IMG/VR virus record: IMGVR_UViG_3300020159_001932
Coordinates: 1-64,000 of that record
DNA from: a virus
Length of the DNA stretch: 64,000 nucleotides
Direction: 5' to 3' (one strand)
Shown: piece by piece, positions 49,055-58,792 of the stretch
Layout of the letters: every line of letters starts with the position of its first letter
How positions within the stretch are numbered: position 1 is the stretch's first letter
The notes under the pieces: model-generated
Database searches by the model: none
What the model was told of the DNA's origin: nothing
Seen by the model: the letters and a program-made list of their open reading frames with translations, nothing else
Program-made: the position numbers and the translations under genes

Positions 49055-49749
49055 TATAATCCGAACCTTCCTTTGCAAGCATTGTAATTTTGTAATACCT
49101 GTGTTGCGGTGAACATGGTAGAATATGTTCTTGCAATAGCAATTCCTCCTGTATCAACAATACCTGAATAACCGTTGCCTATCATAATTGCATTGGCTCG
49201 AGGAGGATAAATGGTTGCTCGTTGGGTATAATAACCCGATGCAACCCCGTTGAGATACCATTGACCAGACCCTAAATAAGGATATAACACTAATACACAA
49301 TGATTCCATGCATTGTTATTTAATGCACCTGAGCTTCCGTAATCATAATCGAGGTATGCCCGATAATTACTTATATCGTTGGCAACTTCCCAGGTCATGG
49401 CAATTTCTTGTTCGTAACTTTGGTATGTGTTGCCATTTTTTTCAAACACAGTTTTTCTGGCCGATTTGGTTTGATTATATAGCCACAGCTCAATGGTTGC
49501 GCCCTGTCGATAATCTGTTGTTTGGGCCTTGGCAACTGTACTAGTCCAATACATACTACCATTAAACCCAAAACATCTAGCGTTGCCGTAGGTTGTAAAA
49601 TTAACAGTTCCGGTAGCGGTTAAATCAATTTTATTAGCAGATAGGTCATACCATACTGTGCCACTGCCGGGATAACTTTGTATGTCAGCAGCATCTACAC
49701 AAAAATTTAAACCATCTGTGACGATGGCAGGTCCGTTAAAATAAGACAT
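49054..49749 (-). CDS. LamG/concanavalin-like adhesin paralogue 6, short, 231 aa
   Basis: MSYFNGPAIVTDGLNFCVDAADIQSYPGSGTVWYDLSANK is the family start. A single LamG domain follows (QGATIELWLYNQTKSARKTVFEKNG, AWNHCVLVLYPYLGSGQWYLNGVASGYY, GGIAIARTYSTMFTATQVLQ). It ends YNACKGRFGL. First of the six in transcription order, after the Cys-rich protein at 49751 and the giant fibre. Strong match to short paralogue 3 in layout. Confidence 0.78.
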   Translation of the reverse strand: MSYFNGPAIVTDGLNFCVDAADIQSYPGSGTVWYDLSANKIDLTATGTVNFTTYGNARCFGFNGSMYWTSTVAKAQTTDYRQGATIELWLYNQTKSARKTVFEKNGNTYQSYEQEIAMTWEVANDISNYRAYLDYDYGSSGALNNNAWNHCVLVLYPYLGSGQWYLNGVASGYYTQRATIYPPRANAIMIGNGYSGIVDTGGIAIARTYSTMFTATQVLQNYNACKGRFGL

Positions 49750-49750
49750 T

Positions 49751-49993
49751 TTACCACCGCCCTTCTGGACATGTTTGAAATTCTTTAATTTGAGAAAATA
49801 AAATTATTTGATTATTTTTTGAACAATAAAAATTATTATCTTTTACAACATGTGTTTCTAAGTTACCATCTGCTGTAACATATGTTACTTCTTTTTCATC
49901 TAATATAGAAAAATTTTCGCATGTTCTACATATAAAAATAATATTGTTTTTTGTTGCCGCCGGCTTCTCAATCATTTCAATATCATTAATCAT
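49751..49993 (-). CDS. Cys-containing small protein, 80 aa
   Basis: MINDIEMIEKPAATKNNIIFICRTCENFSIL has a Cys-X2-Cys. A strand-rich middle with YVTADGNLETHVVKDNNFYCSKNN and the tail FQTCPEGRW give two more Cys. The tail Phe-X-X-Cys-Pro-X-Gly-X-Trp is shared with the protein at 45969, so the two form a small family in this region. A single metal-binding ribbon is likely. Directly between the giant fibre gene and the LamG array. Confidence 0.68.
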   Translation of the reverse strand: MINDIEMIEKPAATKNNIIFICRTCENFSILDEKEVTYVTADGNLETHVVKDNNFYCSKNNQIILFSQIKEFQTCPEGRW

Positions 49994-49994
49994 T

Positions 49995-52900
49995 TTATTT
50001 TCTGTTTTTAAGTTGGTACAGCTCGTCTTTTAATAAATCAATCGATTTCTGCTGTTCTTTAATTGCCTCAATTAATAAAGGAACCAGCTTTTCGTATTGA
50101 ATAGTTTTATAGTTTTCTCCGCTCTTACTGTTGCCACTTTCGTCTTGGTCAAAAGGTGCAGGACGAGTTGCCTCTGGTAAAACTGCTTCAACTTCGTCGG
50201 CAAATAAACCAACTAGTTTAACATTTTTATCGTATCCATAACTTGCAGCAAGATCGTTAGGACTATAAGTAATACCATTTAATGATAACACTTTTGTAAC
50301 AGCATTGTCAATTACCTGTACATTTTCTTTTAGTCTTCGATCTGAGTAGTAGGCTGTAACCTCATTAGTAGCACGAATTTCTCCAATTGTTCCACTGCCG
50401 CTTGTTCCAACACCTAGAGATAAAATGTAGGTACTGGTCCAGACTGACAAGCCGCTGCCAGAAACGGCAGTACCTGTGCTAATTGTAACTTGTCCATTAT
50501 ACTGTGCAAGTTTAACAAGACCTGTATCTAATACTTCAATACTAGGAATACCAGAAACGTCGTTGGCACTGAATATTGTTCCAGTAAATGTATCGCTGAT
50601 ACTGAATAATTGGCCAGCCGTACCTGCAACTTCAAATTTATTAACTGTAGAAGTAGTACCGATGCAAACGTTGCCTCCGTTTGGATTTAATGCAAGCCTA
50701 TAATTTGTTGAATAATCAGAAGACTGTCTTGACTGAATCCAACTATATGGGTCTCCAAATCCTATGTCAAGGCTACCGCCACCTGCTGTTTGAGAGAATC
50801 TTGCTATACCGTTTTGACTACTGCCCGACGTTAATGGTCCTCCAAATGTTCCTTTAACTTCTAGTTTATTTACTGGACCAGTAGTTCCGATACCAACGTG
50901 ACTTGTTCCTACAATATTAAAGACATCATCGACACTGTGTAGTCCCATTGACACTCTATTACTGGTACTACCTGTGCCTGCTTTATAGAAATAGAATTGA
51001 CCCATGTTATAAGAACTATCAGCAGTTCCTACAGCCATCATAATATGGTCGCCGTTGCTCATTCCACTGTTCAACAATCGAACACCACGCTGGAATGTAC
51101 CTGTTCCAGTAGCTGTTAGGTCTAGTAAAGGTGCAGAGCTAGAATTTGAACCGCTAACACTTAACTTACCACTTTGTGCGTTGATTGTAAAACTACTTGT
51201 GGTGTAAACTAATTCACCTGTGGCTGTTGCATTGTTACTGTCAACAAAAGTTGGAAAGTACACAGCATTAGACGTTTGCGCCACAGTGTTGACCTGTGTA
51301 GCAGTGGTTGCTGATCCTGCACCTAGTCCACTTACTGTGACCCAGGTGGGTGCAGAGCCTGTTCCGTTGGTTTGCAAAACTTGTCCAGCAGTGCCCGCTG
51401 AAACAAATGCAGTTGCTCCTGCACTGCTTTGATACGGTACTGCCATTGCAGAGCCGCCACGTAAATTAGTAGATACTACAGAATCTTGTACATAGATACT
51501 GCTGGTACTAGTGTATACCGGACTTGCTGCGCCGGCCGACACTAGCAGTTGACCTGCTGTGCCAGGACCTACAAATCCTGTGGCACTAGCACCTGTTTGT
51601 ACAGCTAACTGACCAATAGTTCCGCCACGTAAGTTAGTAGATACAACTGCGTTGGCTACATATATGTTGGCAGTGGTTGTCCAGGTAGGTGCTCCGTTAG
51701 TCGAGGCTTGCCAAAACTGACCAGTTGTTCCTGAACTGGCAAAGGATGTTACGCCCGGTGATGTTTGATAAGGAATTTGGAAAGGTGTACCACCTGCTAA
51801 GTTTGTAGCAGTAGTAGCACTACCAGATGCCAGTCCGCTCAATGCTGCCCAAGTTGGAGCACTACCATTACTTGTAAGAACAAACCCGTTGGTGCCGATA
51901 CCTAAGAAAGATGTATCGTTTGCACCTGACTGATAAGGAATACTACCTGCGGCACCGCCTGTTAGTTCATCTGCAAATCTTGCACTATTAACAAACATAC
52001 TACTTGTATTTGTCCAAGTAGGTGCTCCATTAGTTGTGGCTTGCCAGAACTGACCTGTTGTGCCTGAGTTAGCAAATGCAGTGGTACTAGGAGCACTCTG
52101 ATAAGGAATTTGCCAGGCTTGTCCACCTGCAATATTTTGAGAATAACCAAACAGTGATGTTGCTGTACTGGACCACTGGGGTGCTGTACCTGCTGAGTTT
52201 ACTGTCAAGAAATTTCCTGCAGAACCAACCGCTAGGAATGTTGTATCATTAGCGCCTGACTGATAGGGCAGGCCGCCTACGGCGCCACCTGTTAGTTCAT
52301 CTGCAAATCTTGAACTGTTAACATAGATGCTACTTGTATTTGTAAACACAGGACCGGTGCTAGTAGTTCCTGCACTCATTAACAATTGACCAGCGGTACC
52401 TGCTCCGAAGAAACTAGTTGCGCCGGCTGCTGTTTGGAAAGGAATTTGTCCTACTGTGCCAGCTGCCAGGTTAGTAGCGGTTGTTGCACTACCTGCACTT
52501 AATCCACTAATTGCTTGCCACACTGGTGCTGATCCGTTGCTGGTAAGAACAAATCCATTAGTACCAATTGCTAGGAATGTTGTATCATTGGCACCTGACT
52601 GATAAGGAATACTACCTGCGGCGCCACCTGTTAGTTCATCTGCAAATCTTGCACTATTAACATACATGCTACCTGTACCTATAAAGGCAGTTGTATTGGC
52701 TGCACTTTGGTAAACAAACTGACCTGCTGTTCCGCCTGCTAAATTCTGTGCGTAACCAAATAGTGATGTTCCTGTATTAGACCATTGAGGTGCATTACCT
52801 GCTGAGTTTACAGTCAAGAAATTTCCTGCAGATCCAACTGCTAGGAATGTTGTATCATTGGCACCCGACTGATAAGGCAGGCCGCCTGCGGCGCCACCTG

Positions 52901-55900
52901 TCAGTTCATCTGCAAATCTTGCACTGTTAACGTAGATACTACTTGTACTTGTAAACACAGGACCTGTTACACTGGCGCCTGCACTAACTAATAGTTGTCC
53001 TGCTGTACCCGGTCCTACAAAAGAAGTTGCAGCCGTTCCAGTTTGGAATACTAACTGTCCGGTAGTACCGCCGTTAAGATTCGTTGCATTGCCAACATTT
53101 AAAGAACTTTGTGAAGCCCATGATGGAGCAGATCCGCCCGTTCCAGTTATCAGCACACTTCCTATTGAGCCTTGGGCCAACATTGCTGTAACCCCGGTAG
53201 CTGATTGGTAAGGAATGGTACCTCCAGATCCGCCAGCAAGGTTAGTAGCTGTTGTGCTAATACCTGTAATGCTGGCATTAATTGTGCCTGCTACGTTGAT
53301 GTTTCCGGCAACATACAAATCTTGTCCAATTCCTACACCACCTAACACAGTTAGATCACCAGAAGTTGTGTTTCCACTATTAACTGCTCCACCAACTAGT
53401 TTAATTGCACCAGTTCTGAATGTACCAAAACTGGTTCCAGTGAAAACTCCACCACTTTCAACACCGTTATCAAACCATTCTAAATAACTGGTAGCATTGT
53501 CAAAGCCCAGGAATGCGTCTTTGTCAGTGGTCTTATAATAATGGAACATAAAACCAATGTCTTTGCCATCATCTAGAGTCCAAGTGTGGTTTCCTGGTCC
53601 AGATCCTCCAGGAGCATGTAGACTAATCAAGTTGTCTGTGTAGACAGTAGAACTAGAATATACAAATGTGTTGGTTCCTTGGAATACAACACTTCCCTGG
53701 AAAGTCGTATCGCCGGCTACAGTTAAATTTTTGTTGATCCATGCGCCACCGGCAACATACAACGAGTTGTCGGTGTTGGTACCTGTGCTGGAGTCGGTGT
53801 TGTTGACTGCCAGTCTGCCCGACAATGACATTAAGCCACTGGCAGCATTGATTCTAAACGAACTTGTGGTGTATACAAAGTTTGCTGATCGTGCAGCATT
53901 CAATGTACCAACCATTGTGGGATAATAGTTCTGATCTGTAGTCTGTCGAACAGTGTCGACTGTTACTGCCAATCCCACATACACACTTGCAGTGTTGATA
54001 AACACCGGTGCGCCGCCTGCACTCATCAGCAGTTGACCAGCTGTGCCTGTGCTTAAGAAACTTGTGGTGTTGTTTGCACTTTGAATAAGAATATTACCAG
54101 TGCCAGCACCAAGCAAGTTGGCAGCATAACCGACCTGCATACTTGCAGTACCAGTCCAGCTAGGAGCACCGTTAGTAGTTGCTTGTAAGAAGTTACCTGT
54201 TGTGGATGTGCTTATAAATCCTGTTGTACCTGGAGCAGTTTGATATACTAGTTGATTAGCAAGACCATTGGCAATATTAGTAGCAGTACCTGCTGCTAAA
54301 GTGGAGACTGCTTGCCAAGTTGCTGTTGTTGCGCCGGCAGTTAGTACAAACCCACTAGTACCTAATGGAACAAATGAAGTTGTTCCAGCTGCACTTTGAA
54401 TTGGAATACTCCCAACTCCGCCACCAGTTAGGTTATCTGCATATCGTGAACTGTTAACATAGATACTTGATGTATTAGTAAATGCAGGTGCACCGACTGC
54501 GGCCATTAATAGTTGACCAGGAGTACCAGTACTTAAAATACTTGTGGTGTTATTTGCACTTTCGTATAAAATACCACCTGTGCCAACACCTAATATGTTT
54601 GCAGCGTAGCCAACGCTAATACTTGAGGTATTGGTGAATATTGGTCTGCCGCCAGCGGCAACTAATAACTGTCCTGTTGTACCTGTACTTAAAAATTGTG
54701 TATCATTTGTTCCAACTTGAACAACGATATTACCTGTGCCTGCACCTGTTAACTCGTCTGCAAATCGTGAACTATTAACATAGATACTTGAAGTATTTGT
54801 AAATGCAGGCGCACCAACTGTGGCCATTAATAACTGACCCGGTGTTCCTGTGCTTAAGAAACTTGTAGTATTGGCAGCACTTTGATATAATAAACTTCCA
54901 TTGCCGCCACCTTTAATTGTTTCTGCTTGAACTGCATTGCCAACATACATAGTGCCGCTGGTTGTCCATGTAGGAGCACTGGTAAAGTTTGCCTGTAAAA
55001 AGTTGCCTGTGGTTGCTGTACTTACAAAACTTGTAGCACCGGGCGCCGATTGATAAACTAGTTGACCTGCTGTTCCACTAGCTAAATTAGTTGCTGTATT
55101 AATTGTTACACTGCCACCGATTGTACCAGCAAATGTACCGTAAATTGTGGTAGCAGTTAAAATTCCATTTACATATACTCCGCCTGATACTCCAAATTTT
55201 TCACCACTTACAGTTGGAGCAGCATTGGTGTAGCCGATTAATACAGAGGTTGTGCCTGAGCTAATTTGAAATGGGCTTGTTCCGTTTGCTTCGGTTACAT
55301 CGTCTTCTCTGATAATTCTAAATGTATCGTAGTAGTTGTCAAAACTCCAGCGATAAGTTCTGCCTCGTAGGACAAGTTGACCACCTTCACCAGCAGGATC
55401 TGTCATTGACTCAATACGACCGTTGACAGTTAATGCACTGCTTGTACTAATATATCCAATACCAACTTGTCGAGTTCCTGGATTAATTAAAAATGTACTA
55501 GTTGTGTAAACACTTTCTGGTACCGCGGTAGAATTGTTTGCATCAACAAATACAGGATAGTAACTTGCATTGGCTGTTTGTAAACTTGTTTCTACTTTTA
55601 CAGCATTGCCTACGTAAGCGGTACTAGTATTGCCTGCGTGTATAATTAAATTGCCACCGTAGGTTAATCCGCCTGTTCCAGCGCGGCCCAACGCTGTAGT
55701 ATCACTTGCACCAAAAACAATGTATGCATTGGCAGTATTTTGTTGTCCTGTTATTCTTAATGTATCAGATACATTAATGTCACCAATCCAAGCATCATCT
55801 CCTACTCTAAAGTTTGTGCCGTTTCCGTTGTTTGTTGCGTGAAAACTATTTCCTGTTACTAGTCCAGTACTCGGATTTACATAAACACTACTTGTTGTGT

Positions 55901-58055
55901 ATACTAGTTCTCCAGTTGCACTGGCGTTATTACTGTCAACAAATGTTAAGAAATTTGTTCCGTTATCTGGTCTAGCCTGAGTATTAACTTGTGCTGAACT
56001 ACCAGAAGATGAATCTGCAAATGCGGCTCGTCCTACATACATACTGGCAGTTGTAGTCCAGGTAGGTGCTCCATTAAAGTTAGCCTGCAAGAAGTTACCT
56101 GCGGTAGCGGTACTAATAAATGCTGTTACGTTGGCTGCACTTTGATAAGGAAGTTGGCCGCCGACGCCTCCAAGTAGATCTTCTGCATACACCGCAGAAT
56201 TAACATACATGCTGCCAGTTGTAGTCCAGGTAGGTGCGCCATTAAAGTTGGCTTGTAAGAAGTTACCTGCGGTAGCCGTTGATACAAAGCCAGTTGCATT
56301 TGTTGCTGTTTGATATACAATTGCGCCGCCAGCACCGCCGGCTAAAGATCCAGAGAATAATGTTGCTGTAACTATGCCGCCTACAAATACGCCTCCACCT
56401 ACACCTAGGCCACCATTTTGAATCTGTAATGCTCCACTGGATGTACTTACTGTTGCAGAGTTACTTACTACCACTGTCTGATGGTTGGCGGCTGTTCTTA
56501 AGTTAATGTTTCCACCAAAGCCGCTGTATAAATCTAATGGGCCGTTGTTGCCAGCAACAAGACCAGAGGCGCCAGAAATACTAGGACTACTGTTAGCTCC
56601 ACCGGAGATAGAAATACTGCTTCCGTTTCTAGAAATAAGGCCGCCGGTGATAATTGTATCATTAGTTGCACCTGTGCCTGCTCTTAGTGCTACTGCGGTT
56701 GCTGTTGTTCCTACATATATTGAGCCACCAACTCCAATGCCACCGTTTACAATTTGCAATGCACCGGTTAAAGTAGAAAATGCCCGGTTGTTGCTAGTAA
56801 TAATAATGTTACCGTCGGCCTGTGTTAGTGTGCTTTGATATACTGGCGCACTAGCACCAGTACTCATCAAGAACTGACCAAATGTACCAGGTCCTGTAAA
56901 TGCAGTCACGCCTGGGCTAGTTTGGTATGGTAATTGACCAGCGGTGCCGCCTGCTAGGTTAGTAGCAGTTGTAGCAAGTCCAGCACTTAATCCACTAATT
57001 GCTGTCCATTGCGGTGCAGTTGCACCGGCGGTTAATACAAACCCGCTGGTACCTAAACCCAACATTGTTGTTGCACCTGAGGTAGTTTGATAAGGTATAC
57101 TGCCGGTGTTGCCGCCTACTATGTTCACAACAGTGGTCATCAGTGTTGATGTATTCAATGACCAGGTTTGGTTTGCACTTCCATTAAAAGATGCACCATA
57201 AAAACCTGTACCAGTTGACAAAGTTCCAATTGTTGAGTAGGAAGTTGCGGCATTAGTTGCTGTGTCAGCCAATGTTGCACGATTGACATAGATACTGCTT
57301 GTGTTTGTAAATACAGGTACTCCTCCAGCTGACATTAAAAGTTGGCCAGCGGTTCCGGTACTTAAAAATACTGTGGTATTGTTACCGCTTTGTACAAGAA
57401 TATTACCAGTTCCGTTGCCTGTAATATTACCTGTTAAATTTCCAATAAATGTTGTGGCGGTAATAACATTACTTACTCGTATACTTCCGCCAACTGTGAT
57501 GTCTTTTCCAAAGCCAGCGCCGCCGGCAATAATCAACGCACCTGTTGTGGTTGAATTTGATTGGGTACCATTTAAAGTCTGAATTATGTCATCAGTTTGT
57601 ACTAATGTTGTTGTAACAGTTGTTAGTTCAATGGTTAATTTGTTGGCAACAATGCTACCACCAACATATAAATCTCCACCAATTCCAACTCCGCCTGCAA
57701 CCTGTAATGCACCTGTATTAGTTGATGTTGCTATAGTAGTGCCTGACAGTGTTAAAGTATTTTGAAATGTTGGTACACCAGACGCACCGTAACTTACTAA
57801 TACATCACCTGTGGCACCAGGACCAAAAAAGTTTGTTATCCCGGGTGCAATTTGATAGGGGATCTGATTAATTGTACCACCGGCTAAGTTTGTCGATGTA
57901 CTACTTGCGCCTCCAATAATTGTGCCGCCCGGTGTTACACCATCATGTAATCTTAGTTGTTTTACAGAAGTATCTACTGTAATTTCACCAACAGCACCTG
58001 TATACGTATTATTTTGTGCTGACGTGCCTCTTTTCCATTGTACTTGTGTTGACAT
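49995..58055 (-). CDS. Giant tail fibre protein with S74 self-cleaving chaperone, 2686 aa
   Basis: Built from two alternating repeats. One is 'Thr-Asn-Leu-Ala-Gly-Gly-Thr-X-Gly-Gln-X-Pro-Tyr-Gln-Thr' with a following 'Gly-Thr-X-Gly-Gln-X-Leu' block, about 20 copies. The other is a 'Gly-Ala-Leu-X-Val-X-Gly-Gly-Val-Gly-Ile-Gly-X-Asp-Leu-Tyr-Val-Gly-Gly' block. A conserved domain with DDGKDIGFMFHYY is near residue 1510. The end is a peptidase S74 intramolecular chaperone: SDRRLKEN at 2571-2578 with Ser2571 and Lys2576 as the likely dyad, then a coiled coil (EAIKEQQKSIDLLKDELYQL). It is expected to trimerise and cleave itself before Ser2571. The N-terminus has the fibre-attachment 'MSTQVQWKRGTSAQNN' motif. 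Confidence 0.92.
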   Translation of the reverse strand: MSTQVQWKRGTSAQNNTYTGAVGEITVDTSVKQLRLHDGVTPGGTIIGGASSTSTNLAGGTINQIPYQIAPGITNFFGPGATGDVLVSYGASGVPTFQNTLTLSGTTIATSTNTGALQVAGGVGIGGDLYVGGSIVANKLTIELTTVTTTLVQTDDIIQTLNGTQSNSTTTGALIIAGGAGFGKDITVGGSIRVSNVITATTFIGNLTGNITGNGTGNILVQSGNNTTVFLSTGTAGQLLMSAGGVPVFTNTSSIYVNRATLADTATNAATSYSTIGTLSTGTGFYGASFNGSANQTWSLNTSTLMTTVVNIVGGNTGSIPYQTTSGATTMLGLGTSGFVLTAGATAPQWTAISGLSAGLATTATNLAGGTAGQLPYQTSPGVTAFTGPGTFGQFLMSTGASAPVYQSTLTQADGNIIITSNNRAFSTLTGALQIVNGGIGVGGSIYVGTTATAVALRAGTGATNDTIITGGLISRNGSSISISGGANSSPSISGASGLVAGNNGPLDLYSGFGGNINLRTAANHQTVVVSNSATVSTSSGALQIQNGGLGVGGGVFVGGIVTATLFSGSLAGGAGGAIVYQTATNATGFVSTATAGNFLQANFNGAPTWTTTGSMYVNSAVYAEDLLGGVGGQLPYQSAANVTAFISTATAGNFLQANFNGAPTWTTTASMYVGRAAFADSSSGSSAQVNTQARPDNGTNFLTFVDSNNASATGELVYTTSSVYVNPSTGLVTGNSFHATNNGNGTNFRVGDDAWIGDINVSDTLRITGQQNTANAYIVFGASDTTALGRAGTGGLTYGGNLIIHAGNTSTAYVGNAVKVETSLQTANASYYPVFVDANNSTAVPESVYTTSTFLINPGTRQVGIGYISTSSALTVNGRIESMTDPAGEGGQLVLRGRTYRWSFDNYYDTFRIIREDDVTEANGTSPFQISSGTTSVLIGYTNAAPTVSGEKFGVSGGVYVNGILTATTIYGTFAGTIGGSVTINTATNLASGTAGQLVYQSAPGATSFVSTATTGNFLQANFTSAPTWTTSGTMYVGNAVQAETIKGGGNGSLLYQSAANTTSFLSTGTPGQLLMATVGAPAFTNTSSIYVNSSRFADELTGAGTGNIVVQVGTNDTQFLSTGTTGQLLVAAGGRPIFTNTSSISVGYAANILGVGTGGILYESANNTTSILSTGTPGQLLMAAVGAPAFTNTSSIYVNSSRYADNLTGGGVGSIPIQSAAGTTSFVPLGTSGFVLTAGATTATWQAVSTLAAGTATNIANGLANQLVYQTAPGTTGFISTSTTGNFLQATTNGAPSWTGTASMQVGYAANLLGAGTGNILIQSANNTTSFLSTGTAGQLLMSAGGAPVFINTASVYVGLAVTVDTVRQTTDQNYYPTMVGTLNAARSANFVYTTSSFRINAASGLMSLSGRLAVNNTDSSTGTNTDNSLYVAGGAWINKNLTVAGDTTFQGSVVFQGTNTFVYSSSTVYTDNLISLHAPGGSGPGNHTWTLDDGKDIGFMFHYYKTTDKDAFLGFDNATSYLEWFDNGVESGGVFTGTSFGTFRTGAIKLVGGAVNSGNTTSGDLTVLGGVGIGQDLYVAGNINVAGTINASITGISTTATNLAGGSGGTIPYQSATGVTAMLAQGSIGSVLITGTGGSAPSWASQSSLNVGNATNLNGGTTGQLVFQTGTAATSFVGPGTAGQLLVSAGASVTGPVFTSTSSIYVNSARFADELTGGAAGGLPYQSGANDTTFLAVGSAGNFLTVNSAGNAPQWSNTGTSLFGYAQNLAGGTAGQFVYQSAANTTAFIGTGSMYVNSARFADELTGGAAGSIPYQSGANDTTFLAIGTNGFVLTSNGSAPVWQAISGLSAGSATTATNLAAGTVGQIPFQTAAGATSFFGAGTAGQLLMSAGTTSTGPVFTNTSSIYVNSSRFADELTGGAVGGLPYQSGANDTTFLAVGSAGNFLTVNSAGTAPQWSSTATSLFGYSQNIAGGQAWQIPYQSAPSTTAFANSGTTGQFWQATTNGAPTWTNTSSMFVNSARFADELTGGAAGSIPYQSGANDTSFLGIGTNGFVLTSNGSAPTWAALSGLASGSATTATNLAGGTPFQIPYQTSPGVTSFASSGTTGQFWQASTNGAPTWTTTANIYVANAVVSTNLRGGTIGQLAVQTGASATGFVGPGTAGQLLVSAGAASPVYTSTSSIYVQDSVVSTNLRGGSAMAVPYQSSAGATAFVSAGTAGQVLQTNGTGSAPTWVTVSGLGAGSATTATQVNTVAQTSNAVYFPTFVDSNNATATGELVYTTSSFTINAQSGKLSVSGSNSSSAPLLDLTATGTGTFQRGVRLLNSGMSNGDHIMMAVGTADSSYNMGQFYFYKAGTGSTSNRVSMGLHSVDDVFNIVGTSHVGIGTTGPVNKLEVKGTFGGPLTSGSSQNGIARFSQTAGGGSLDIGFGDPYSWIQSRQSSDYSTNYRLALNPNGGNVCIGTTSTVNKFEVAGTAGQLFSISDTFTGTIFSANDVSGIPSIEVLDTGLVKLAQYNGQVTISTGTAVSGSGLSVWTSTYILSLGVGTSGSGTIGEIRATNEVTAYYSDRRLKENVQVIDNAVTKVLSLNGITYSPNDLAASYGYDKNVKLVGLFADEVEAVLPEATRPAPFDQDESGNSKSGENYKTIQYEKLVPLLIEAIKEQQKSIDLLKDELYQLKNRK

Positions 58056-58066
58056 ATATTATTCTC

Positions 58067-58663
58067 TTATTGTAGGGTACCCCAGTCGAAATAGATCGGT
58101 CCTGTTGGGTCATCAATTAATCCAAAATCTGCGGTAAGTCCTTGCATTCCTGGTATAAATGCTAGATATAATGATCCTGTAGAGGTTGTTGCAACACTAA
58201 TACCTACTTGTCCAATTACACTAGAAGTTGTCAATACGGTAGCACTGTTTACATTTAAGAACCATCCATCATAAACTAATCGGTTTGTTAATGTTGTTAG
58301 ACTTGGTGCTAGTTGATAAGGTACATATCCCGCCTCGCCACCAATTAAGTTTGTAGAAGTAGATGCAGTTCCTGCATTTGTGCCAATTAAAACGCCATTT
58401 GAATAAATGTTTCGGGCATATAGGTCGCCCTGTATTCCGGCTCCACCAACTACTTGAAGAGCCCCGGAAGTTGTATTTGTTGCGCTAGTTGTACTGCCAA
58501 CATTAATTGTGCCGCCAACCCAAACGTCCTTGGCAATACCTACGCCGCCAGAAAGAATAACACCACCTGTTGTGGTACTAGTTGAAGTAACAGTCGATAA
58601 AAATGACGCAGTGGTATTAACCACCAGGCCGTTTTTGACTTTGAAGTCGGCTTGATTTGACAT
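58067..58663 (-). CDS. Short fibre-like protein, 198 aa
   Basis: Starts MSNQADFKVKNGLVVNTTASFLS, the attachment-type start seen in cyanophage fibres. It has one copy each of the Gly-Gly-Val-Gly-Ile-Ala-Lys-Asp-Val-Trp-Val-Gly-Gly block and Ala-Gly-Ile-Gln-Gly-Asp-Leu-Tyr block. One 'Leu-Ile-Gly-Gly-Glu-Ala-Gly-Tyr-Val-Pro-Tyr-Gln' unit follows. Its C-terminus (PGMQGLTADFGLIDDPTGPIYFDW) is unlike the others and may be a receptor tip. AAAGGG precedes ATG, with a TAAATA box 44 bases upstream and a terminator beyond it. Confidence 0.78.
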   Translation of the reverse strand: MSNQADFKVKNGLVVNTTASFLSTVTSTSTTTGGVILSGGVGIAKDVWVGGTINVGSTTSATNTTSGALQVVGGAGIQGDLYARNIYSNGVLIGTNAGTASTSTNLIGGEAGYVPYQLAPSLTTLTNRLVYDGWFLNVNSATVLTTSSVIGQVGISVATTSTGSLYLAFIPGMQGLTADFGLIDDPTGPIYFDWGTLQ

Positions 58664-58707
58664 TGCCCTTTAGTTTCCCTTTCCACCAATTGGCTGATTT
58701 GTAGTGT

Positions 58708-58713
58708 TATTTA
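58708..58713 (-). promoter_or_regulatory. T4-late-like promoter box, minus strand, leadered
   Basis: TAAATA on the minus strand 44 bases before ATG at 58663, after the terminator at 58746-58774. Confidence 0.55.
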
Positions 58714-58745
58714 TGTATTTTAAATTTTTTGGAAATTTTAAATAA

Positions 58746-58774
58746 AAAAATAGGACCCATTGGGTCCTATTTTT
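58746..58774. terminator. Rho-independent terminator
   Basis: AAAAATAGGACCCA and its near-perfect mirror make a 14-bp stem with A-runs and T-runs on both sides. It stops the fibre transcript ending at 58793. Confidence 0.92.
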
Positions 58775-58792
58775 AAACACAGTACTACTATG

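Noticed and set aside
53215-56838. Plus-strand open frames of 85-117 codons opposite the giant fibre gene
   Set aside because: They are antisense to Gly/Thr/Ala-rich repeats and give Pro/Val/Ala-rich shadow sequences with no start signals.
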